A stretch of DNA of 64,000 nucleotides, from the NCBI GenBank assembly GCA_030052745.1, contig JANBVO010000007.1, positions 496,001 through 560,000 on the forward strand, read 5' to 3'. Of this stretch, positions 22,560 to 32,748 are shown piece by piece; the stretch's first letter is position 1; each line of letters starts with the position of its first letter. This DNA comes from Pleurostoma richardsiae (Eukaryota > Ascomycota > Sordariomycetes > Calosphaeriales > Pleurostomataceae). Made by a program: the position numbers and the translations under genes. The notes below the pieces were generated by a model. It did no database searches. It had not been told where the DNA came from and saw only the letters and a program-made list of their open reading frames with translations.

Positions 22560-24615
22560 ATGATTTATTCGGGGAATGCCACAATGTCTTTCGGTCAGTC
22601 TTGCCATATGGCCGGTCAGTATCCAGGTAACATCCTCCGAACACACAAGTCTCAGCATACTCTCCAAATCTACTGCAAGAGACTTGATGCGGAAAAGAAG
22701 GACATATTTGACGCCAGCCAGAGCTTGGTTTCTTTGTTTGACCTTGAAGACGGCCAAGACGGTTCGTTTACCCTATCTCTCAATTCGTTACTAGGTCCAT
22801 TCAACTCAATTTGAATAGCATATCGGTACAAGCCGCAGATGACCTCGGTGGATCAGCTGAGGGGATACATGAATGAGACTCGAATTGACCCGAAAAGCCG
22901 GTTTGTGTAAGTTCTTCAAGACTCAAAAAAATCTCGATATCAGCTAACTTTTATCAAGATTTCTGCAGACCGCAAGTTCTCGAGGCCCAATGGCTTGTTC
23001 GTATGAGCTATTGACACATATCTTGACACACCATCAAGTGATGCCTTCATTCTTAGATTTTTGCTTCGACTTACGACACAGGGAGAAGCCTCTTTCGACA
23101 ACCCTGTTTCGGCATGAGTACTATCTAGGACAGAGAAACCAACAGGCAGACTTGTCAGTTCTTGGTCGATCAGGAGTCATGTTTCAACATTCATTTAACA
23201 TTCTGGGTTTTGAGCCTGACTCTCGCTACGACTGGCCCCAGCTACGCCACCTTGCGGTGCACCATTCCTTTGACGTGAAGGAGGGTAGATCATTCTGGAT
23301 CATCATTAAAGGCAATAAGCTTGTTAGGGAACGCATTATCGCGTCAACAGAGGCCTCTCATGCAAGGAATCCGGATGCGATGAAGTCGGTAGAAGGATCC
23401 TTTAGCGCCAGCCTGAGTACTCATCTTCTACTGCTGGAATGGTGTACCGAAAATTGGGCACAGTATATTGACTCCCTCGAAGCAAAGTCTCGACGACACT
23501 CATCAGCGGTCGGAAATGTGCCCGTCGCAAAAATCACGGACGAGATGAGCAAGACACCACTTAGACGACCCACTATGGATGCTGCAGGAGTCCCTCGGCG
23601 GCGGACAGGTTTGTCGTTTGCATCCAATGCGGCAGCCCAACATCCAGGAGCTCTAGGGAGAGCTTTAACCGGTATTTCCAGGTTCAGCACAGGGTTCAGC
23701 ATATCCTTGAGATTCAATGAGAAGCATTCAAGCAACCTAGAAGTAACGGATTCAAACAGACGGCCAAGGAAGATTAGCAATGTGAACTTGGAGACGCTAT
23801 TTTCCTTCAATGAGCTTCAAGACCTGCATCGGCTCTCGGAGCGGGCGGATGATGCAATGATGGTCATAGACCAGAACAAGCGTGTTCTTGGTGAGCTGAA
23901 AGAGAATTACATGGTCATTAGCACTTCCGAGGGCTTCAGAGAGTTTGTCAATATTACTACTTGTGAGGCAGAGGTATCGGATTTTACTCGACAGGTAACT
24001 AGTTTAGAAAGGGACTTAGAGAACCACCAGTGTCGACTTAGATCAGTCCTTCAAAGGTTGAAGAAGAGCGAGGGACTGGTATGTTGTTTCCCTTGCTACT
24101 GAAGTCTATGAGCCACATGCTCACACAAAACCAGTTTAACGGGATTTTGCAATACTACAGTACACAAACGGGCCGTAACTTTGCCCGAGCCGCACAGGCG
24201 TCAGCAGACACCATGGAAGACATCGCAGTCAAGACAGAGCGGGAAACAGTTGCCATGCATGTCATCACCGGATTGACTCTGGTTTTTTTGCCGGGGACCT
24301 TTGTCTCTGTAAGAAATCCTATTCTCCTTAGACTCAACAACTCTGACAAGTCATCAGACATTCTTCAGCAGCGGTATTCTTGCCTTCGGGGATAGTAACA
24401 GGGTGAGCGACTGCAGTGCGAAAAGATCAGCACTGAAGCTATTCTTTGCCGTCTCTATCCCGCTAATGATGGTAACACTTGGTATCTGGGTATTGGTGTA
24501 TCATTACAGTAAGCATCGTCATGCCACAGATGCACGGGTGCTTGAGTCTTGTAGCGATACGAGCGCGGAGAAGCAACCTGAGATCGCTCCACTGACGAGC
24601 ACGGTGGTGGACTGA
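22560..24615 (+). CDS. Fungal CorA-like two-TM membrane protein
   Basis: Five exons, 22560-22761, 22819-22906, 22959-24078, 24135-24308 and 24358-24615, keep phase throughout and give 613 residues. The conserved part starts at SRFVFLQTASSRGPM and THHQVMPSFLDF, followed by a DVKEGRSFWIIIKGN block; this is the fungal CorA-like transporter domain found in many filamentous ascomycetes. A long helical region ends in two membrane segments, around residues 508-538 and 555-576. The loop between them carries FLPGTFVSTFFSSG, where true CorA magnesium channels have the GMN signature, so ion transport is doubtful. Function in fungi is unknown; family members are variable and often lie in accessory regions. 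The first donor (GTTCGT) is weak and the start at 22560 is the only Met in the first exon that fits. Third-position bias is much weaker than in the housekeeping genes nearby. Confidence 0.85.
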
Positions 24616-25690
24616 AACCCCGGGAATTGTGCTGTGCGTTTTTATTGCATCGTTTCCTTTGTCCACTGATTATTCTCAGCTTCTGCTCATCTTCGCAACA
24701 CTCCTCTTGTCGTTACACAAGCTAGAGTCTGAGTCGCTCGTACTTGTATTCATCCAGGCTAGGAGGTTTTGTCAGAACGGTCAAGAGCGAAAGATGATGC
24801 GAATCAGGCGAAGTCGCTCATGTCGGGTTCGGTCATATTTCTAGTTCATGAATCATTTCCACCCAGTACGTAAGATCCGAGATGGTCGGATTTTGGAGGA
24901 AGCAACCTCACCTGGCTAGATATCTCCATGGTGCTAGTATTACTTCATGTCTTCCCTGGCGTGCCTTTATCTAGCCGTAACCCTTCTGGCTAACGCGGTA
25001 GAGTAATAGAAAGGAAGGTGCATGCGATCTTTCAAGTGGGAAAAGTCACAGCAGGCAGAAATGTAAGGCTTATTTTTTTTTCCAAGTCTAGCGTGCGCCA
25101 TGGCTGATGGCTGAGCGGATTGCTGAGCCACTGTGCTTGACCGAAAACAGCGACGACGCACAGGTTAGATAGGCGAACCATGCGAACCACGCGAACCACG
25201 CGAACTAGATCATCAGAATCACGCTGGGGCTTATAAGCTCTGCCCTCGCATGACGTGTGACCTATCGTTCTTCAAATTGTGTGGATTATCAAGTCCTGAG
25301 AAGACACCACAAGTCAGGTCGAAGGAGTTTAAATCACCCAGCATCCCAGCAACTTGTTACTGTTGTCTTTAAATCTGAGAGGTCCCAGCCTTCAAGGACG
25401 AGAGTCTCTCACGCTCTCCATCCTCAGGACCTGGTGAGCTCATCTTGGGTGCTGAAGGCCCTTGCTGTTCCGGCCGCGGACATGTCTTCGATTCCGATTC
25501 ACCGACTTCCCTGGTCTCGGTCTCCACGTCTCGCGAGATCGGCACAGTCCGTTCCGTTCGATAATTAACAAGGGATTGGCTGAACCTCGTGTCACTTCGA
25601 CGGTGCTGATACTTGTAATCTCCTCGTATCCAGTCCAATAGCACACAAAGCCTCTCGCCTTGTCGGTCGAGGGAGTCCCACGATATAACC
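24616..25690. other. Intergenic between CorA-like and kinase-vWA genes
   Basis: It contains a T run at 25072-25081, a 9-bp tandem repeat at 25173-25206, and the presumptive kinase promoter. Short frames on both strands overlap and show nothing recognisable. Confidence 0.5.
25173..25206. repeat. 9-bp tandem repeat, 3.8 copies
   Basis: GCGAACCAT, GCGAACCAC, GCGAACCAC and GCGAACT follow each other without spacing, about 480 bp upstream of the kinase start. Simple slippage is the likely origin. Confidence 0.8.
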
Positions 25691-28531
25691 ATGGAGACAC
25701 CAGTGCGGCAGATCAACCACCGGCCTATTGTCGACTTCACAACATTTGTCAACGACACGAAAGCCAAGTACAAAGGAAGAAATGGTCGACGAGAACCTGC
25801 ATTCTACATCCCTCACGGGCCACTCTACGAATACTGGACTCCAGCCACGATCCGGGCTGTACTGCAGTCTTTCGAATTCATATATCCCACCGACCATATC
25901 AGGGAGTCCTATCTCCGGGTCTTCTCTACCCTCGTCTACATTAACATGGTGGAGTTCCTTGACATCTTGATCATTCATAACGTTCACGATGGTTTCTTCC
26001 CTCGGAGGTTCCTCCCCCCTGCTCTTGAGGGTCCAATTTACAAGCCCCTACTCAACGCCATCATTAAAGAACAATGGATCTTCTTTCCCCTCGTACTCGA
26101 CAAGAAACTACTCGGTACTCACCTCGACTCAGACTGTATCTTACCATTCGATACCGAAGAACAGTTAGTGGAACGTGGCACGGCGCAACTGTCGAAGGTA
26201 CACATACATCACTCATGCATAAAGCTGAGTGGATCAGTCAGCAAAGGAAGTCGACTGGTTCCGCAGCAGCCCAGGCTCTCGGAGATATCGCATAGCGGTT
26301 GCTTCGTTGTCAAAACGTACAAAGACAGCAAATACAGTCTCTATCGAAATGAAGTCAAGATCCTCACGCAGCTTCATGAGCACGAATACAGCAACGTAGT
26401 TGGATACTATGGATGCTTCGAACAGGACCACACCTACAACATCATCTTGCAATATGCAGATGGCGGGAACTTGTGGGACTTCCTCAAGGATGAGGATCCT
26501 CCCAAGACTTGGGAAGAGTTGTGGCGGTTCTGGAAGAGCTTTTCAAGCATTCTCGATGGGCTGCACGCTATCCACCAATGCGCTATGGGCAAACTGGAAA
26601 AGAGTGCTTATAGGGCGTAAGTACCGAGCTCCTGAGGACAGATGTCTTGATCAAACCATTTTACCTTGACTGCTAACATGTGGCCCTCCAGGGTCCATCA
26701 AGATATCAAGCCTCAAAACATCCTTCTGTGCCGAGGGGAATCTGATTTACTCTACGACTTCGTCCCCATGATCGCGGACTTCGGTAATGCCGATATCAAG
26801 TTCTTGGACTCCGATAAGATGGATCTGGACCGGAATTACGGGCTCTGTATCGACCGTGGAGGGAGTCAGACTTATGGTAAGCTATATCTTGCACCGACCT
26901 GCACACTCCTTTGGGCCGCGTTAACCTCTTGAAGGAGCTCCTGAGGCGAGCCACCATCGCGACTCTTTAGGCAACGGTATGAACCGCATCAGTGAAAAGG
27001 CGGACATGTTCTCGATCGGTTGTGTTATTAGCGTAGTCGCTTCTTGGATTGCCTTTGGCAGGCAAGGAATGCAGGAATCTTTCGAGCGCCGCAGCGAAGC
27101 CGTCAAGAGACTCGATAATATCGAGGATCGTGGCCACATCGGCTGCTTCCACAACGGAGTCGAAGTGCTTCCTGTCGTCAGTGAGTGGCACAAGCACATT
27201 CGGCAGCATCTACACGACTTCGACTCACTCACTCCGCGTATTCTCACCCTTGCGGAAATGCATACACTAAGACAACGGCCGGAGGAACGGTATTTTGCTA
27301 GGGAGCTTGGTGACAAGCTCATTCAGGCGCGGCAAGAGGCTGAATACGACCACCGTCGCAGATATTCCGGATCATTTCCAGTTCTCGACACGTCTCACCC
27401 GCCCATGGTTTCAGTCAAAGTCCAGTCAGGTTCCGCATCGAGCGGAATTGAGAGCAAGAAGGCTACATCTTATATCAACGGAACACCTGGCACAGCCATT
27501 GACACGTCATCCAGCACTGCCCGTTCTTCTGGTGCTTGCTGGCCACACACTCCTGCCACTAGTCTCAGACTTAGTTCCCTCCGTGATCAAGCGGCGGAGG
27601 CGCCACGTTCTGCATCTGGAATAACCGCGCTCGTGGACGAAGAGCACAGAGCCAACGGACTTTCGCCATTGCAAACCGCATCCCAGATGGCTAACACCTT
27701 GAGCATGAATAGTGGGCCGTCAATCTCTGAATTTTTACGAGCAACACTCGCACATGCACGCGACTGGATCAATGCCCAGAAGGCGGCCTCTGCACCTGAC
27801 CCAGGAGTTGATCGTGTCATACAAGAGGTGCAGGCAATCCTGGGTGACCGGGAATACCTGTTCTATGTCGACGGCTCTGCAACGATGAAATGATTCAAGG
27901 CGGATGTTGCCGAAGCCCTTTACACCCTCGCATACATTGCGAAAGGCATGGACGCGGACCATAAAGTGGAGGCCGCCTTTTTGTCCCGCCCATGCGATTT
28001 GCGTAGTAATGCAAACGCGACTCCCCTGCGTGACAAAGTACTGAGACACGAGTTCCGCGGCGAAACGGATCTCATGGAGGACAATTTCGGGAAGATTGTG
28101 GACGACGTCCTCTGGAACCGGCTTCCGCCTGACAAGACGCGGCATACCTGGCCCCCGCGCCCCTTCTCGAAGAAGAAGCCGATCAGTATATTCATCCTGA
28201 CCGACGGGAGATGGGGCAAGAACCCCGGGGTAGAAAACCCTATCAAGCGCCTGATGCGTGAGATGGAAGACCGCAAGCTATCTCGAACCTGTGTCATGTT
28301 CCAGTTCCTGCGCTTCGGCGACGATACCGAGGGCATACGGAATCTGGAGTACCTCAACAGCTTTGGAAGAGACTACGGCTTGTAAGGCTCGACTCATCTC
28401 TGACTCTTGTATAGCAACTAACTTGATCGACTAGTGATATTGTCGACACGCGTCCTATTGAAGGAAGCAGCGTGTACGAAATGTTCCGCGGCAGTATCAG
28501 CCAAAATTCAGACAACTCTGACGACATTTAG
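25691..28531 (+). pseudogene. Protein kinase fused to a vWA-like domain, with an in-frame TGA
   Basis: Exons 25691-26616, 26692-26876, 26935-28381 and 28435-28531 join in phase. Residues 1-200 form an N-terminal region of unknown function. The kinase domain follows: Lys208 in FVVKTYK, HQDIKPQN with Asp313 as catalytic base (Arg of HRD replaced by Gln), IADFGNAD and GAPEAS. A Ser-rich linker leads to a vWA-like fold whose MIDAS-type start is YVDGSATMK and whose second half has SIFILTDGRWGKNPGVENPI, QFLRFGDD and DIVDTRPI. After ATMK, at 27891-27893, the frame hits TGA; the next 194 codons continue the same domain without other damage and end at a normal TAG. As read, translation makes 689 residues and loses almost all of the vWA domain. 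A single CGA-to-TGA change is the simplest cause. No intron can bypass the stop without deleting the domain core. The kinase half is intact, so a truncated active kinase remains possible. Confidence 0.85.
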
Positions 28532-29375
28532 TCCGAAGTCTTGTCGCTACTATACGTTCAACAACCCATGTATGGGGAAACCCTCCTATGGAGGTCGGGG
28601 GCCAACGGCCTTTGCACAATGTTAGCCCTTCAATGGGCTACCGCAGGTCTGTTTTCAGACCAGCACATATGTTTCCTCACGGCAGAGATCACCCATACAC
28701 CTTCCCAATTACAGTCACTCAAGGTAGTTCTGTAACGGACATCTAGGAATATGCCATGTTTGATCCTGCGGTGAAATCACCTCCCCGCGAGTGAAAGGCC
28801 TGATCGAAAGGTATCCAACCTCGAGGGGAGTATTGGGGTATCCGTCCTGGAGAGGGGTCAGGTCCGGCGGCTTTGGTAACAAAGCCAAGGCAACAACTGG
28901 AAATTAACCACCAGAGACTGTCTTTTACGATGTCCATGAACCTTTCGCGACAAGTTCTAAGTCTTGTTCTTTCGCTTTCTCTATCTAGTTTCCCATTTCA
29001 TTTCTCTCTTCCTCTCCTAAAGTGCAGTATTTCAAGATTCCCTGGTCATTCACTGGCACCGAAACGGACTATTGTGACAGATGAATGATAAACACTGAGG
29101 CCGGAGGAACATGTGCTGGGTCTATTTTCTCGAGGTAACCTTTTCACCATTGAGAGCCGGAAGGCGAAGACTGAAACTGGCAGTTTGGGAAAGCTGGTTC
29201 GTGGCATGCATACTTGAAAGTATGGCATGCAGGAAAGTGGGAGTTCCCCCAACGAATGATGTTATGACCTTTGTGACCTCTTTCTTCTATCTTCAGGATG
29301 ACCATCTTAGTTCGACAGAAATGTTCTATCAAGGCTAGCAATATACGAACCAAGCCATTGTTTCATCTCCATTAT
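28532..29375. other. Intergenic between kinase-vWA and SDR genes
   Basis: The two flanking genes converge here, so 3' UTRs are expected. The sequence is lower in GC than the right-hand neighbour and holds no frame with recognisable content. Confidence 0.5.
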
Positions 29376-30410
29376 CTACCACTTAGTGTACCCTCCATCT
29401 ACCAGCAGGTCTGCCCCCGTCACGTAAGAGCTCGCATCCGAGAGGAGGAATATCACCGGACCTCGATAGTCATCTGGCACCGAGAGGCGCTTCAGCATGG
29501 ACTCCTCAGTCCACATCTGGTCGAAGTTGGACATGGACAGGACCCCGGCCGTCATCGGCGTCCGGATGACGCCGGGGCTGACGGAGTTGACCCTGATCGA
29601 GGGACCGTCCTCGCGGTGGCCCCATTCCGAGGCCAAGTTCCGTGTCAGCTGCTGGACGCCCGCCTTCGATGCCGCGTATGCTGCATTTGGCGTGCCCTGA
29701 AGTTCTCACTTAGAGAACTTGTCGACTGCTGCCAGCACAAACCCCCGTTACGGGACAATACTGACCTTGTTCACGATATATCCGCTCATGCTCGCAATGA
29801 AGACGAAGCTTGCAGAGAGGCTGTGCTTTTCGACGAGCCGCGCCGCAGCCTGGGCACAGACCAACGTTCCCACGAGGTTGACGTCGATGATCCGCTTGGC
29901 CGTAGCAATGGGGAAACTGATCGAGGGGCCGATAATGCCTATACCTGCACAGTTCACGAGGCCTCGCAGGGGAAACCGTGCGATCGACACGGCCTTTTCA
30001 AACGACGCGTAGGTGGTGTCCAGGTCTGATATGTCGCAGTTCCAGTAGCTCAGAGAGGTGCCGGTCTTATCCGCTGTGGCCTGCACATCGTCTGCCAGAT
30101 CATCAGTTCTCGACGAAGATAGACCACCGCGGAGTCAAACTTCACCCCAGGACACGCTCTTTGGTGACTCCTCGCGATCGATGGCGATGACGTCGGCTCC
30201 TGCTTGCAGGATAGCCTTGATTACCGACAAGCCCATCCCTCCCGTCGCACCGGTGACTATATGCATGTAAGCCCAAGCTTACAAAGCGGAGTATCAATTA
30301 TTCTCTAATTAGGTATTACCAATAATCGTCCTTGCTGAAAGCGAGAAAAGGCTCAAGGCATCGTCAGTTTGTGAGGGAGCGGTGCCGTTTGTTTCAGGGA
30401 TAGGAGCCAT
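29376..30410 (-). CDS. Short-chain dehydrogenase/reductase (classical SDR)
   Basis: Four exons, 30320-30410, 30146-30256, 29766-30091 and 29376-29696, give 282 residues. The first exon is supplied by an ATG at 30410; it ends in RTII and splices into VTGATGGMG, restoring the nucleotide-binding Gly motif at residues 32-39. NCAG is at 114-117, the catalytic Ser at 170 (SMSG), Tyr183 and Lys187 in YAASK, and the C-terminal cofactor loop VSPGVIRTPMT. The ending TGADLLVDGGYTKW is typical of the sorbose reductase/mannitol dehydrogenase-like subgroup of fungal SDRs, so a sugar or polyol substrate is a fair guess but not shown. Cofactor preference is not decided; Asp57-Arg58 follow the second strand. 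It is transcribed divergently from the transaldolase-like gene across a 669-bp promoter with two copies of a CGG-C-CCG site. Confidence 0.94.
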
Positions 30411-30739
30411 AATTAGTCGCTCTATGCTCGGACAAAGTTGCAGCTGAATCAGTGTCTAAAAATGAGCTCGGAAGAGGACCTGAACTTGAGATACATATAG
30501 GATAACTTCTTTGGGGGGGCTTGAGAAACTAAATACTCGCGACACGAAGGGAACCTCCAGCGTCACTAAATGCCCGCCAACAGCTGCCAGGCGGGGCCAC
30601 GATAACAGTGTCCCATTGCGTCCCAATTACCAAGACAGTCTCAACCCCCCCGGCCTTTCTCATGGAATGCAGGGCGGCGGCAGCTACGATGATGTGTCCG
30701 TCACTTGACGTCCACTCTCCACCCCTGAATGCGAGGCGG

Positions 30740-30751
30740 AGGCGGCCCGCC
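30740..30751. promoter_or_regulatory. Candidate Zn2Cys6 binding site, copy 1 (CGG-C-CCG)
   Basis: AGGCGGCCCGCC contains CGG and CCG as an inverted pair with one base between them, a half-site pattern used by Zn2Cys6 dimers. The same 12 bases recur 32 bp to the right, and two Zn2Cys6 regulator genes lie just downstream. GC richness makes chance occurrence possible. Confidence 0.35.
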
Positions 30752-30771
30752 CGCAGCCGCCATACGAGCCT

Positions 30772-30783
30772 AGGCGGCCCGCC
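30772..30783. promoter_or_regulatory. Candidate Zn2Cys6 binding site, copy 2 (CGG-C-CCG)
   Basis: This is the second identical AGGCGGCCCGCC copy. The 32-bp spacing is about three helical turns, so both copies would face the same side of the DNA. Confidence 0.35.
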
Positions 30784-31079
30784 TCTGGCTCCACTGCCGC
30801 CTCCTCCTCTTTAGCCTAACCCACCCGAAGGCATCGTGACCCCCTTCCGGGCCAGCCAGGTGCGGGCATTGCATGACAATCTGCATATTTTCACCTTTTA
30901 CTGTGCGGAGTCTGCGTCAAGCTCTGCTGCCTCAGATACGTGTCCTGCTCCGGTCACGGAAGGAGGAGGGGGTGTCGCGGAGCATACTTTAACCCCGGAT
31001 GGGGCACATTTTCCGGGGTAACCATCATACGAAACCTTGTACTCATAGATTCTCTGGAGGCAGAGCACAATAGATCAAT

Positions 31080-32482
31080 ATGCCGGGACGTACTCTACTC
31101 GACAGGCTCGAGAGCCTCTGCAACGTTGATGTTGACGACGCCAGCACCGACTTCATCAAGAGCCTCCAGCCCTTCACCCCGCACAACCGTATGCCAACCC
31201 CTCTAAGAGCCCAAGCCGATCAAGGAAGAAGACTAAGCACTGCATGCAGAGACCTCGAACCAAGCTATCATCACAGGCGAGCTTCTGAAGCCAACCAACG
31301 AAGGCCTCCTGAAAGACCTAGTCAAACAGTACGGTAGCAAAGGCTGGGATGAAGTCTACGACCGAGCCGTCCGTTCCAACCCCTAATCCATCAGCCCTTC
31401 CCACCAGCAATTAACAGATCTCCACGCCAGGCCGTACAAATCTGCGCCCGAAACGTCCCCCTCATCTCCGGCCGCGTCCTCATCCAGACGTCCCTCCGCT
31501 ACGCCAATGACCGCGACGCCATTATCCGCCAGTGCCGGTCCTACGCGGCGGCATTCGCCGACGCCGGCGTCCCCCGCGACCGGTTCGCCATCAAGCTGCC
31601 CTTCTCCGGCGCCGCGGCCTCGGCGGCCCTGGTGCTCAACGCCGAGGGGATCCGCACCCTGGCGACGGCGGTGTTCTCACTGGAGCAGGCGATTGCGGCG
31701 AGCCAGTCGAATTGCCTCTTCATAAGCCCGTACTACAACGGTGAGTCTGCGTTTTCACTGTGTTACAACAGTGTTGATGGAGTTGCCTGTCTGACGAGTT
31801 CGTGAACAGAGATCGCGGCGCACTTGGACCCGTCCCTTCGTCTGGTTTTTGCGGATCCTGCACTTGAGGTCCGACGGTTCCTAAAACACCTCGACGAGGG
31901 ATACATGCTAAGTGTCGAGCAGAATCCAATGTCAGCCCGCGTGGTGCATATCCTCGAGACATACGCCAAGGCTTACGCCGCAACCGGCAAGGAGCAGCCC
32001 ATAATGGTTATTGCGAGGTGAGACATAGCCATCCCGACTCCTACAAGCAGGAGAGACGCGGGATCTGAGGGCTAAACCCCCGAAACAGCCATTTCAACAC
32101 CGCCGAGGTCCTCGCCATGGCCGAGCTGGGCTGCCAGCACGTCACCATCTCCGCCGCCAACCTCGTAGCCCTCCGGGAGACCCCCGACAGCCTTCCGCCC
32201 GTCACCCGCCCGAAGCCGAAACACCCGTACGCCGAGCTCGCGACGCCCGAGCGGCTCAGGGTGCTGTCGACTGTGGACCCGCTTGCCGGCCCGGACTGGA
32301 ACGGTGTCTTGGCCACGATGGACACGGACTATGTCGCCGACGGCGGGGCGAAACTGGACGAGTTCCTCCGGACTGATCCTGTGGCCGGGAGGCGGCTCCG
32401 GGATGCGACGCAGTTCTTTCTCCAGGCGGAGGATAAGGCTAGGCAGGCGATCGAGAAGCAGATCGCGGCTGCGGGTCTATAA
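31080..32482 (+). CDS. Transaldolase-like protein
   Basis: Five exons, 31080-31188, 31250-31368, 31431-31740, 31810-32017 and 32089-32482, give 379 residues. It opens MPGRTLLDRLESLCNVDVDD, continues QTSNQAIITGELL (the counterpart of the DATTNPSLI block of classical transaldolase), GRVLIQTSLRYAND and FAIKLPFSG, with Lys131 as the likely Schiff-base lysine. MVIASHFNTAEVLAMAELGCQHVTIS splices correctly across the last intron. Transaldolase moves a dihydroxyacetone unit between sugar phosphates in the non-oxidative pentose phosphate pathway. This sequence is divergent and the context (divergent SDR, nearby Zn2Cys6 regulators) suggests a specialised paralogue rather than the housekeeping enzyme. 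The second intron uses a weak GTCCGT donor, but the alternative readings stop immediately. Confidence 0.9.
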
Positions 32483-32748
32483 AACGGCTTGTGGTGCAGT
32501 GACGCAAGTGTTGTAAGGTGCCTGAGGGTCGCAGAATGTTAAGGAGCCCTCAGAATCTCCCTCCTTATCAGTGTAGTTGTCCGGCAAAATCTGTATTGTG
32601 GACATTTTGCTTTCCTGAGACAGTGAGTAATTCGCATAGCAACTAGGTCTCCGGCGTGGAAAGAGAGAGCTAAAAATGGATGTATCGTCATTTTATTCAT
32701 CCTTCCACTAACTGCTTGAAATATCGCCATTACCACAAACGGTATTCC

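Larger units (their letters stand above)
30411..31079. promoter_or_regulatory. Bidirectional promoter region of SDR and transaldolase-like genes
   Basis: This 669-bp interval separates two divergent start codons and holds no gene. It contains two identical 12-bp copies of AGGCGGCCCGCC, listed separately, and GC-rich stretches flanking them. A shared regulatory region is likely because of the head-to-head arrangement. Confidence 0.6.
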
